64,000 bases of DNA from Hormoscilla sp. GM7CHS1pb. GTDB lineage: Bacteria; Cyanobacteriota; Cyanobacteriia; Cyanobacteriales; Desertifilaceae. The stretch's first letter is position 1. Every line of letters starts with the position of its first letter. Position numbers and translations under genes: made by a program. Location: NCBI GenBank assembly GCA_014323675.1, contig JACONN010000006.1, forward strand, positions 1,178,001 through 1,242,000, written 5' to 3'. Below, piece after piece: positions 28,656-38,221 of this stretch. The notes beneath the pieces are model-generated. The model had not been told where the DNA came from, did no database searches, and was given only the letters and a program-made list of their open reading frames with translations.

Positions 28656-29134
28656 TAGCTCGGGTGGGGATGCGGAAATCCGAGAATCGCCTTCGCAGGC
28701 AATTAATGCCGCACGAAACCTCACAAGGGTACCTTTACCAAAGGGAGCTTGCTCACAATCTAGGCAGTCTAACGCCAATTGCCACCGTCTGTCCATAATC
28801 AAAGCTTCTATGAGTTCATCATCTGATACACCGGTGTAAGCCTGTAAAATTATAGCCAATGCTAGTTGAGCTGGTCGTTTCCAGAGATGCCCACCCTGTC
28901 ATGTCGCTCCCGCGCACGACATGGGTGGGCACTCTCGGAAACGAGTGGGACTGGACATTTTCCCACTGAGCTGTCTTTAAAGATGCTTGCTAATTCCTCT
29001 TGAAACTTCTCGTCAAATAATTCATGACGAATCTCCCTTAAAAGTAGGAATAGTTTAGCTTTTCGTATTCGTTTGGCCAATTGCTGCTCAGAGGATGAAA
29101 GTTCAATTGGGGGATTCCAAGGAACTGGACGCAT
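28656..29134 (-). pseudogene. N-terminal part of an IS1182-like transposase
   Basis: Starts at ATG 29134 (MRPVPWNPPIELSSSEQQLA), continues LREIRHELFDEKFQEELASI and KCPVP, and in a second frame AIILQAYTGVSDDELIEALI and DCLDCEQAPFGKGTLV, the beginning of a transposase family common in cyanobacteria. A long palindrome (28875-28944) separates the two frames, and the MITE at 28485 cuts the gene at its 3' side. The catalytic part is missing; a matching internal fragment is found at 32748-32841. Confidence 0.75.
28875..28944. repeat. 70-bp palindrome inside transposase remnant
   Basis: Arms tcgtttccagagatgcccac and its near-complement end gggcactctcggaaacga, with an inner catgtcg/cgacatg stem. It splits the transposase reading frame between KCPVP and AIILQ. 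Confidence 0.8.
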
Positions 29135-29242
29135 ATGTGTACTCCTGTCTATATATTTACCATGATTTTTAGTATATACACATTTTTATTTTTTTGTCAA
29201 CCCCCTCTACTGGACCGACGCTCTAGCTAGCAACGATAACCA

Positions 29243-29280
29243 GAGGCTCTGCCTCGTGTTCTGTCAGGAGGCAGAGCCTC
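29243..29280. repeat. gaggctctgcctc hairpin
   Basis: Perfect 13-bp inverted arms (29243-29255 and 29268-29280) around 12 bases. The same arms flank about 60 bases at 59995-60070, and a shorter form is at 6898. Confidence 0.85.
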
Positions 29281-29288
29281 CCGAAGAC

Positions 29289-29528
29289 GGGTGTGGTCAA
29301 AACCAGTTGGTAAAGAAAAGGTAAAATTATGACGATTTCACTGGTTGATAAGCGGTTCCCCCTTGGATTTGTATTGTTTTTGATTACACGGAACACTAGA
29401 TTTTAGGATTACATGCGCTACGATGTAATCTGCTAGCGTCGTTCGCGCAGGACCGGTAGCCTTGTAGCGGAGGGTTCCCGGAGCGTGCAATCTTCTGGCC
29501 AGGATATCAACTACTTTTGACCACACCC
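29289..29528. mobile_element. 240-bp element with gggtgtggtcaaaa inverted ends
   Basis: Ends gggtgtggtcaaaaccagtt (29289) and, reversed, gggtgtggtcaaaagtagtt (29528) match the ends of the MITE at 28485. The interior holds an inserted palindromic element (ttgtagcggagggttcccgg, 29463-29482) and no convincing gene. A target duplication is not obvious. Confidence 0.68.
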
Positions 29529-30149
29529 CTCACGCCTAGGGCTGTTTCATCCCCCACATCCTACCAGGGGTTGAGCGCGATTTTTTCCCCAGCAATGAAA
29601 ACACGAATGCTCTCCTGCGAACCATTCATTCTCAATAGCTGTATTTATCCTTGTAACTGGACAGTGAAAAGTTATAGCCAGGATGGCGCCAACGAAAGTT
29701 AACAGACAATCCGCTCTGTCAAAGGCATTGCTGCCCGTCGTGGCCGCAGAGCAATGAATTTATTCAAAAGTAAGCAGGGTCTACATTTAGCTAAAATAGG
29801 TTTCGCAAGCTCAAGAAGAGTAAGACGAACAATTTATTCTGTGGGATAGCCATGCTTAGGAAGAGTGCGAAACCAACGGGGAAAACCGGCTCTTCCCAAT
29901 TTAGTATGCTAAACTGATAGCTAATGTACCTGGAACCCTTTCCCAACAATACTTTCAACGCTTGTGCCTTGCAGATCGGTGCAGATATCTTAGCGAGAGC
30001 AGGAATAAGCGAAAACCCAGACTACGCAAGACTTTGAGACTTTTTTTGATGACAATTTAGCATACTATTTCACGAAGAGCCGGAAAACCTTGCCAAATAT
30101 CTACTGACATTTCCAGACTTAGCAATTTGAAAATTCCCAAACCTAGTTC
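29529..30149. other. Gap without recognisable gene
   Basis: No coding sequence was recognised on either strand. The only structure is a pair of imperfect inverted segments, ggaaaaccggctcttccc with atttagtatgcta (29880-29912) and tagcatacta with gaagagccgg (30057-30089), about 210 bp apart. They may be the ends of a decayed element. Confidence 0.5.
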
Positions 30150-30396
30150 AGGTTGACAAAACGTTCCATAGCGACCATTTTACCCTTAAGAAGTGGGCGA
30201 TATTTTTCAGGTATCTGGTCAATGATAGTAGTATTCACTTCACCCCAACGGCGTTCAGATAACTGGTCACTGCGGAAGCTTGAGAACATAACAAAACACC
30301 CCACATCAGCAGTCCGAACCATTCAAATGCCTAAGCCAGACTAAATACTGGACGTAGTTCACTCAATATTTGCTCTACGATATCTAGAATGCGCAT
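30150..30396 (-). pseudogene. Transposase N-terminal remnant with several stops
   Basis: From ATG 30396 the minus strand reads MRILDIVEQILSELRPVFS, a stop, AFEWFGLLMWGVLLCSQ, then SAVTSYLNAVG and SEYYYH with frame changes. The pattern LLCSQxxAVTSYLNAxG followed by YYYH matches the start of a transposase family frequent in cyanobacteria. At least three stops or shifts and no downstream catalytic part: a relic. Confidence 0.6.
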
Positions 30397-30485
30397 AATT
30401 TATTTCTACTGGTTGAGTCTGAATCACTCTACCAGTATATAACATTCCTGTGGCTAAGCCTGCGGGAATATTTTTTTGTCCTACC

Positions 30486-32050
30486 GGGTGCATCCCAATT
30501 TGGCAATGAGCAAAAATACTTCATTGTTAAACTGTCACTAATAGACCCTTGGTCTGTCAAGGAAATGATGACGGATAAGAGAAGGGAAGGCTCGGAAGCG
30601 GTTATCTCCGTAAAATTCGTCAATTTTATCTTGACAGACCACGAGATGATGAGAATGTCAAGATTGACTCACCTTGAGAATACTCCATTGAGATAAGCGC
30701 AGCGATGCCGCAGAACTTGGGGAACATTGGCAGCTTTCCACTGCGCTCCTGAGAGCTTCACCCGTGCCGCAACCTGCTTAATCGTTGATTCCACCTCTCC
30801 CGAACCGATTGAAATTCCCTCGGCTTGGTAATAGCCATAGTTCACAATGCGGTGACGATGCTTAGTAACATAGGCCCTGAAGTTATCAACCCGTGGATGC
30901 TCCCAGTCGTCAAATTCTTTGAGGGCTGCATCTACCTTGCCTGACCATAGGAGAGCTTTCACTCGTGCCAGTCTAGATCTGGACCCACCGACTTTCTCGA
31001 GGTTTTCCATCAAGTGATACCAATCGAGGATTTCCAGACGGAAGATGGTTGGGCCAATCTCGGCAAACAAATTCCAAACGCCATCATGACCGTCTCCGAT
31101 ACTCACAAGTGGATTCGCCAAGGGCTGCTGGTTGACCCATTTGACCAGTCCTGCATTGTCCCGAAAGAAGGCCGCTACCCCGAGGTCATGTAGATTAACG
31201 CCCTTGTAATCGCGCCACTCACAGGGTCTCCCTTGCGGGGTCCGTAAGCGTACTTTCCCCCCATCAATGCTCATTTCCTCAACAACTTCCTTGACAGTCG
31301 GCAACTTCAACTCATGGGCGAGCACTTTCGGTTCTTGAGGGCTGATTTCGGAAACAGCTTTTTTAGCCGTCGGCAACTCAAACTCCTGAGGGGGCAGTTT
31401 CGGTCCTTGAGCCCGTTGAGGAAACGGCTTCTTTAGCTGTGGGCAACTCAAACTCCTGAAGGGGCAGTTTCGGTTCTTGAGCGCTCGTTGAGGAAACGGC
31501 TTCTTTAACTGTCAGTAATTCAAACTCATAACGTTGCACCAGTCGTTGCTGAGTTCCCCGGGAAACGCTCATCCCCGTGAGCTGCTTAATATCTTCCTCG
31601 GCGTGCTCATAAGAAGAGTTCGCACTCAGTAACAAGCAACATTTTTCCAGATAGGGACTCCACTGGCTATAGGCTCTCACATCAAAATAAGTCGCTTGCT
31701 TCTCCGTGATGAGGAGCTCGCCCAAAATGCTGTTTAAAATTCGGGTTCGCCCTGCGGTGGTGCCACTGGTGCTTTCGATAAAAAAAGGGCAATCTCTGGA
31801 CTGACGTATTGAAGCAACTGCCCACGGACTGTAGCTTCGAGTCCTGAGAGTGTTTTCAATTGCTCTGGAACAGTCCCTTGGGCCTCCTCATACAACAAGG
31901 CGGCTATTCCCAAAGCATAGGTTTTAATTTGAGCTAAATTTTCAGGATTCATAGTTTTAGAGGGAGCGTTTACCGACTGTCTCAGCTTAACACCATCTCG
32001 GAACCAGTTCGACTAAGCATTTATACTCATGGCGAAACTGGGATGCACCC
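30486..32050 (-). mobile_element. ISKra4-family insertion sequence, complete, with 8-bp target duplication
   Basis: Inverted ends gggtgcatcccaatttggc (30486) and, reversed, gggtgcatcccagtttcgc (32050) enclose 1565 bp. GTCCTACC is directly repeated at 30478-30485 and 32051-32058, a perfect 8-bp duplication indicating recent, simple insertion. It lies just upstream of an amine oxidase fragment. Two partial copies of the same element are at 52951-53493 and 55413-56362. Confidence 0.93.
30669..31952 (-). CDS. ISKra4-family transposase in two overlapping frames
   Basis: The first part (31952-31734) begins MNPENLAQIKTYALGIAALL. After a -1 step at ttaaacagcattttgggc the second part reads ITEKQATYFDVRAYSQWSPY and includes MSVSRGTQQRLVQRY. 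The DDE-type core follows: EEMSIDGGKVRLRTP, SIGDGHDGVWNLFAEIG, ILDWYHLMENLEKVGG and ISIGSGEVESTIKQ. The -1 arrangement is the same in the copy at 55511, so it is probably a real feature (frameshifting or re-initiation at TTG). A further break at C3 31412-31414 is repaired by one base and falls in a linker of about four repeats of ELPTAKEAVSS followed by QEPKLP. Confidence 0.9.
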
Positions 32051-32093
32051 GTCCTACCTCTGTTACCTTTGGCTTTTGTATTTATAATGACAT

Positions 32094-32236
32094 ATGTCGA
32101 AAAGTTTAAATACTGTCCAGTCCATTAAATCATTTAAAGATATTTTGCAGAAATGCCAATCAGCAACCAGGCAAGCAGGTAACTATCCTGGGGGCTGGCA
32201 TTGCTGGTCTGGTGGCGGCCTACGAACTCGAACGCC
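32094..32236 (+). pseudogene. N-terminal fragment of an FAD-dependent amine oxidase
   Basis: ATG 32094 begins MSKSLNTVQSIKSFKDILQK. After one missing base it continues NQQPGKQVTILGAGIAGLVA then AAYELERL, the dinucleotide-binding GxGxxG signature of L-amino acid/monoamine oxidases. The sequence switches at 32237 to a copy of radA on the opposite strand, so only about 48 residues remain. Confidence 0.75.
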
Positions 32237-32748
32237 TAGCTAGTGGGACTCACCAGAGCTTGCAATTCCACGACAATAGGGCGGGTGCCTTCCAAGGCCA
32301 CAATATTGGCCGTTCCCGAGACTAATTCATCCCGGTTGCCCAGAAATAGCTCCGAGGGATTGGAAATCTCCTTTAATCCCATGGCCACCATTTCAAATAC
32401 CCCGATTTCGTGGGTAGCACCAAAACGGTTTTTCATCGAGCGCAGCAGCCAGTGGGAGGCAAAGCGATCGCCCTCAAAATAGAGTACCGTATCTACCAGA
32501 TGTTCCAGCACGCGCGGACCCGCGATCGACCCTTCTTTAGTCACGTGACCGACAATAAATAAGTTAATATTTTCCCGCTTCGCCACCTGCATCAGAGCAG
32601 AGGTACATTCCCGTACTTGGGCCACCGAACCGGGAGCTGAAGTCAGGGAGGGAAAATAGATAGTCTGGATACTGTCAATCACCGCCATCTGGGGTTTGAG
32701 AGATTCCAGTTCCCTAAGAATTTCCTCCAAGTCAGTTTCTGGCAGTAA
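32237..32748 (-). pseudogene. 512-bp internal copy of radA
   Basis: Base-for-base copy of 42428-42939 with only two substitutions that I can see (cagccagtgg versus cagccggtgg; cccgtactt versus cccgcactt). It encodes part of the RecA-like core ([20 protein letters not shown] to [12 protein letters not shown]), including KNRFGATHE. It has no Walker A motif, no start and no zinc finger. It is joined directly to an amine oxidase fragment on one side and a transposase fragment on the other. Confidence 0.95.
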
Positions 32749-32841
32749 ACGATTTGATGGTTACAAACGTCACATATTGAAAGACTTAGAGTCAGGCTTA
32801 GTGCGAGCAGTGGGTGTATCGCCTGCTGGAAAGGGGTAAGG
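32748..32841 (+). pseudogene. Internal fragment of an IS1182-like transposase
   Basis: Reads [20 protein letters not shown] then AVGVSPAGKG and a stop. FDGYKRHI with a following acidic residue is a conserved block before the catalytic centre of this transposase family, whose N-terminus is found at 28656-29134. About 30 residues only. Confidence 0.65.
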
Positions 32842-32959
32842 CGGGCGCGAGCAATTAGAAGTGCGGCCATGCATAAGCTATTGTGTCTTGCCTATAGGGT
32901 CTTGAAGTCGGGAAAACCGTTTGACCCCAACTATGCCAAAAAATGCTCGCCACCTCTTG

Positions 32960-33130
32960 ACATTCTTCATAGGATCGGCGCGGGCTTCCCTCTCATGCCC
33001 AGATTATCGAAGCATTTGGCAATGTCAGCGTCCAGCATCACTTGACGCGGTGTCTCCTGGGAGCTCGATGTCTTCACGCCTTGCGCTAATCGCACTACTC
33101 CCTGCGCGCGCGGTTGAGCACTGCGCATCG
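32960..33130 (-). pseudogene. Fragment of a group II intron reverse transcriptase
   Basis: The minus strand encodes VMLDADIAKCFDNLG, matching the conserved LDADIxKCFDxI block (RT motif with catalytic Asp) of group II intron-encoded proteins. Similarity outside this block is not clear and the flanks are rearranged. Confidence 0.5.
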
Positions 33131-33154
33131 GATAAGCTGACTGCATTTTTCAAA

Positions 33155-34469
33155 TCACCGTAATTCATCTCTTGCAGGAGGCAGTTCATCTTCCACTAGC
33201 CGCAGGCGGGGATACCAGTAGGCGACAACAGTAGTTAGCACGCTCGACGCTCCCATAATCATAAAAATTAAGCCAATTCCCCGACCAGGCCCAACCCCAA
33301 TAATTTGTCCCACACTCTTTGCTAATAAACCGTCGGTGGCCATTAAGGGTTCAAAGACTCGGTCCGCTAAAGGTCCAGCAATCAGATATCCTAGGGGCAA
33401 GGATGAACTAGCAATCATCCGTCTGGTCGCAAAGACCCTTCCTTGAAAGCTAGGGGCAACTTTTCTTTGCCAGATAACCTGACTACAACCACGGCTAATC
33501 GGTACGCCAAATAAGAAGAGGAAGGCAGAAAGGGCGAGGAGTTTTACTTCTGTGTGTAATCACCAAGATACATATTCCTCCCAAAAACCCAAAGCCCAAT
33601 ACACCGTCAATCAATCTTTTTGGTCCTCCCCAAGTACTCATTACTAGGCTTCCGATTACCATCCCTATACCTGCAAAAGACATGATGCCTCCTAGAGTCT
33701 TAACATCAGCAATAATCAATGCTAGAGGGGTAATTAGTACCTGAACCACTGCTATCATAAAATTCCTAGTGGCAAATAATATGAGTAAGGCTAATAGTCC
33801 AGGTCGAGCGGTGATATACCTCCAACCATCAGCAGACTCTTGCAGCAGTGAACTTTTACCAGTTTTTTCAGTTACAATGGGTTTGGCATCAGGGAAACGT
33901 ACCGTTAAAAGGGTGACAAGGGCGAAGAAGAAAGTAGCAAAGTCCAGCAGGATAACTCCCTGAAGCTGGATGGTTACTAGCAGAATGCTTCCCAACATAG
34001 GTGAGATGAGTTGGCCCACTGCTTCCCCTATTTGGATCATGCCACTTGCACGACCTAAGTGTTTAGGGGGAACTAGCAGGGTGATAGCTGCACTATAGGC
34101 TGGCTGTTGGAAAGCGCTAAAGGTGGAACTAAGGCCCACCGCTAGGTAGATATGCCAGATTTCTAGATGATTGGTGGCCAGTCCAAGGGCGATCGCTGCT
34201 GTACTTAGACCTGCGCCTGAGTCGCTGAGAATCATTGCCCAGCGACGATTCCACCTATCTACTAAAGCTCCAGCTATGGGGGAAATTAAAATACCTGGTA
34301 AGAGAGTGAATAGGGAGATGAGGGCTGACTGGGTAACTGACCCGGTGCGTTGGTACACCCATACTCCTAGGGTAAAGCCAGTAAGATGGGACCCTATGAG
34401 GGAGACTAGCTGTCCGAACCAGATCGGGAGGAAGATTCTCATTCCATGAGCTTTCCGATATTGGGTCAT
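33155..34469 (-). CDS. MFS transporter, probable export partner of the NRPS, frameshifted
   Basis: About 430 residues in two frames. The N-terminus (MTQYRKAHGMRIFLPIWFGQLVSLIG) and loop PIAGALVDRWNRRWAMILSD carry the MFS motif between helices 2 and 3; about 12 hydrophobic helices follow. The frame breaks in the cacaca stretch near 33555-33561 (net one extra or two missing bases), after which HTEVKLLALSAFLFLFGVPI and GRVFATRRMIASS continue normally to the stop at 33155. It begins 6 bases after the NRPS stop on the same strand, which suggests it exports the product (MdtG/DHA1-like; inferred from position). Confidence 0.85.
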
Positions 34470-34475
34470 CTTATC

Positions 34476-37276
34476 CTAAATTATTTGGTCAAGGCTGACG
34501 AGAAGCCGTTCTGCTAGTATCCGAACGTGAGGATTAGCGAGCATTGTCCAATGGTTCCCTGGAACGAAATGCGTCTCCACAGGTTCTGAGGAAAACTGGT
34601 TCCACCCCCAAGTTTCATCTGAGCCAATTTCCGAGGAATTATCAATAATAGTCGGATCGGATTGGGATTCACTAGTGCGGAATAAACTTATTCTAGTGGG
34701 ATATATCTCTTTTGGCTCATAATAAATGAGGCTGTTTGCCTTGATAACTTCCACCAGACCCTCAACTTGTCTGATTCCACTTTCAGGAGGTAGCAGGTTT
34801 ACCATCTCCAACCGTTCCTTAAAGTAGTTCAATTGTTCATCTGGTGTCATTGACTCAATGTCCTCGTAGGAGACATCAAGGTTTTTTCCCCACAATTTTT
34901 CGATCATCCCAGCTAGAGACAGCATCCAGGTAGCATCATCCCATTCACCACTGCTTGGCTGGCGAGGAAACTGGGCATGGGTGTCTAGAATCGCAACTAA
35001 CCTTACCTCATGCCCTTGTTTTTGCAACTGCTGGGCCATCTCAAAGGCTACCAGTCCTCCGAAGGAATGACCTCCTAGTTGGTATGGCCCTTGGGGTTGA
35101 ACGGTTTGTAGGGCTTCGATATAGTGGGCGGCCATATCCTCGCATCTGTTGTGTGGTTTGGATTTTCCATCCAGACCCACTGCTTGGAAAGCATAAAATG
35201 GTTGGTCATTACCTAAATGATGGGCTAGCCCGTAGAAGTAGATGGCATTTCCCCCTGCTCCTGGCACGCAGAAAAAGGGTCGCCTATTACCTTTTGGCTG
35301 AATCGCTACTAAGGGAGACTTGGGCGTGCTTTCTGTCCCGTCCCGGAGAAGACTGGCCAGTTGTTCAATAGTCTGGGTTTGGAAGAGTGTTCCTAGGAGC
35401 AGATTTGTCCCAAACTGCTGTTCAATCTGAGCCATCAGCCGGACAGCCAAAAGGGAATGACCGCCCAGTTCAAAGAAGTTGTCCCGGACTCCTATGGGGT
35501 GGACACCTAGAACATCTGACCAGATTTGCATCAGTTGCATTTCCAGGGTGTCCCGGGGTAGGACCAAACCTGCTTCTGAACTTCTTTGTGATGTATCCGG
35601 TGCTGGTAGGGCGCGGCGTGAGACCTTCCCGTTGGGCGTCAGGGACATTGCTTCTAAGGTGACAAAGGTTGCTGGCACCATGTACCCTGGTAGTTTGGCT
35701 TTCAGGAAGTCCCGTAACTCCCGAGCCGTGGTCGGGGCGGCGTTGGCAACTATATAGGCTACCAGGCGCTTGTCACCTGGGATATCTTCTCGGGCGATAA
35801 CTACTGCTTCTCTTAAAAGCGGGTGTTGGGCTAGGGTCGCTTCAATTTCTCCGAGCTCGATCCGGAAGCCCCTAATTTTCACTTGATTGTCGATCCGACC
35901 CAGAAATTCAATATTGCCATCGGGTAGGTAGCGGGCCTTATCCCCGGTTTTGTAGAGGCGAGTGCCTGGGGAGTTGTTAAATGGGTTAGGGATGAATTCT
36001 GTTGAGGTTAAATCTGGACGATTGAGATAGCCTCGGGCCAAACCTACACCGCCGATATGCAATTCTCCTGCTACCCCGAGCGGCACCGGTTGTAGGAGGT
36101 CATCTAGTATATACATTTGGGTATTGGCGATCGGGCAACCTATGGGGATGGTACTCTGGTCTTTTTGCGGATGACACTGGTAATAAGTTACATCTATTGC
36201 CGCTTCTGTCGGACCGTAAAGATTATGCAGTTCGCAGGTTAACCTTTCAAAAAAGCGCGATACCAGTTCTGCTGGCAGTGGCGAAGCCACTGCCAATTAC
36301 TCGCTGCAAGCAATCGCAATTGCTCAAGTCCGGTTCGAGCAGAAAAACTTGCAGCATCGATGGCACGAAATGGAGGGTTGTCACCCCTTCGTCAGCAATT
36401 AGTTTTGCTAGATAAGCGCTATCCTTATGGCCGTTTGGTTTGGCCACCACTATGGTCGCCCCTGCCAATAACGGCCAGAAAAATTCCCATACCGATACGT
36501 CGAAGCTGAAGGGCGTTTTTTGCAGCACCCGCTCGTCCCTTGTTAATTTATAAGCATCCTGCATCCACAGCAAGCGATTGGAAATCCCTGCATGGGTATT
36601 CATTGCCCCTTTAGGTTTCCCTGTCGAACCCGATGTATAGATCGTATAAGCCAAATTTTCCGGCTTAATTTCAACTAGAGGATTCTCCTGTTTTTCCAAA
36701 GCAATTACCGACCAATCCCTATCCAAGCACAGCACTTGCGCCTGATGTTCTGGCAACGAAGACAGCAAATGTTCCTGAGTCAATAGCACCGATACCGCCG
36801 CATCTGCCAACATGTAAGCCAAGCGTTCTGCTGGATAATTCGGGTCTAGCGGTACATAAGCGCCTCCTGCCTTGAGAATGCCCAGCAGTCCCACTACCAT
36901 CTCAATAGAACGCTCCACACATATCCCCACCAGCACCTCCGGTTCCACTCCCAGTTCTTGCAAATAGTGGGCCAGTTGATTAGCACGACTATTCAACTCC
37001 CGATATGTCAGTTGTTCCTCTTCAAACACCACTGCTACGGCATCAGGAGTCCGGGAAACCTGCCGATCAAATAACTCATGAATGCACTTATCGGATGGAT
37101 ACTCTGTTGCCGTATCGTTCCATTCCACCAACAACTGATGCCGTTCTGGCTCAGTCAGCAACGGCAATTGGTCAACTCTTGCTTGCGGGTTGCGCACAAT
37201 CCCTTCTAACAACACCTGGAAATGTCGGGCCATCCGCTCTATCGTTCCTGACTCAAATAAATCTTGGTTGTACTTA
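34476..37276 (-). CDS. Nonribosomal peptide synthetase: end of C domain, A (probably Ser), T and TE domains
   Basis: Begins after the IS630 insertion with the end of a condensation domain (KYNQDLFESGTIERMARHF). The adenylation domain follows with LTYRELNSRANQLAHYL, YTSGSTGKPKGAMNTH, NLYGPTEAAID, YKTGDKARYLPDG, FLGRIDNQVKIRGFRIELGE and NGKVSRRALP. The pocket residues D, V, W (FDVSVWEFFW), H (TTLHFVP) and I-D (TEAAID) agree with the published serine code. The carrier domain has DNFFELGGHSLLAVRLM, and a type I thioesterase with GGHSFGG ends the protein. A one-base insertion with a GAA-to-TTC change at 36284-36304 breaks the A domain within a perfect hairpin. Confidence 0.92.
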
Positions 37277-38221
37277 TAGTTATTTTAAATAAGAATGAGA
37301 CAACACTAAATAGCACAATAATCCCGGATAACTTCATCCAAAGATGTGCCTACAGGTGCATACATTCTGGCTCTCTTTAAGGCACTAAAATCATGCTCAA
37401 TATCATTGAGGTCGGGAGAGTATTTTGGCAAAAATAATACTTTATGACCTGCTGACTCTACTAAATCTCTAATCACGTTCTTTCTATGAATAGGTGCATT
37501 GTCCATGATTAATATTGAAATAATTTTTAATTCCGGTAATAAATATTTTACTAACCAACCGATCATACCATCAGCATTTAGACTACCTCTAAATAACATT
37601 GGCGCAATTAAATCTTTTTCTTTTTTTCTTCGTCCTGCTACTAAATTTTCTCTGGTTCCCCGTTTCCCTTGTTTTTCTCCATACACTTTTTTACCTTTTT
37701 TCGACCATCCATAAATACAAGACTGAATATCCTCAAACCCTGACTCATCAATGAATACAAGACTTTCACTTCCATACATTTTGATAAGGCAAAATTCTAT
37801 AATACTTTATTCTTTCTTCTCTGTTTCTTTCTCGATACCGGAGTTCTTTTTTTTTTCGGGTAATTTGTATTTTGTTGAGTGCATACCAGATAGCAGTCGG
37901 GTGGACTCCAAATTTTTTAGCTCTCTCTATCAATTTGGCATCAGGATTTTCTTGGACATCTTTTTCTAATGCTTTCCAATCCAGTTTTCTCTGACGTCGT
38001 TCCACCTTGGTTGGCTCTAGGTTTTGACGATTTAACCATCTGTATATAGTGGCTCGTCCTATTCCAAAAATTTTCGCTGCCTTCGTAATGGAGCCACCAT
38101 TCTCTAGATAAGTTATAACTTTTTGCCTTAAGTCTAGACTGTACGACATTGTTATCAATCCTTAAAAATATCCTCTTTTTATTTTAGCTTACTCCTGTCT
38201 CTTTTTTAATTAAAATGACAA
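37277..38221 (-). mobile_element. IS630-family (ISY100-like) element inside the condensation domain
   Basis: Imperfect ends tagttattttaaataagaa and, reversed, ttgtcattttaattaaaaa (about 25 bp) enclose 945 bp. TA is duplicated at 37275-37276 and 38222-38223. Removing the element and one TA rejoins the condensation domain codons in frame (GAF then KYNQDLF). The insertion therefore splits one NRPS gene and is probably recent. Confidence 0.9.
37306..38158 (-). CDS. IS630-family transposase in two frames
   Basis: The first frame (38158-37766; the likely start is the ATG of MSYSLDLRQKV at 38149) has a helix-turn-helix GSITKAAKIFGIGRATIYRW. The second (37779-37306) has the DDE catalytic parts LVFIDESGF, LIMDNAPIHR and YSPDLNDIEHDF. 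They are separated by a +1 step at tatcaaaatgtatgg. Some related elements make a single protein, so this may be programmed or a mutation. It lies entirely inside the element at 37277-38221. Confidence 0.88.
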
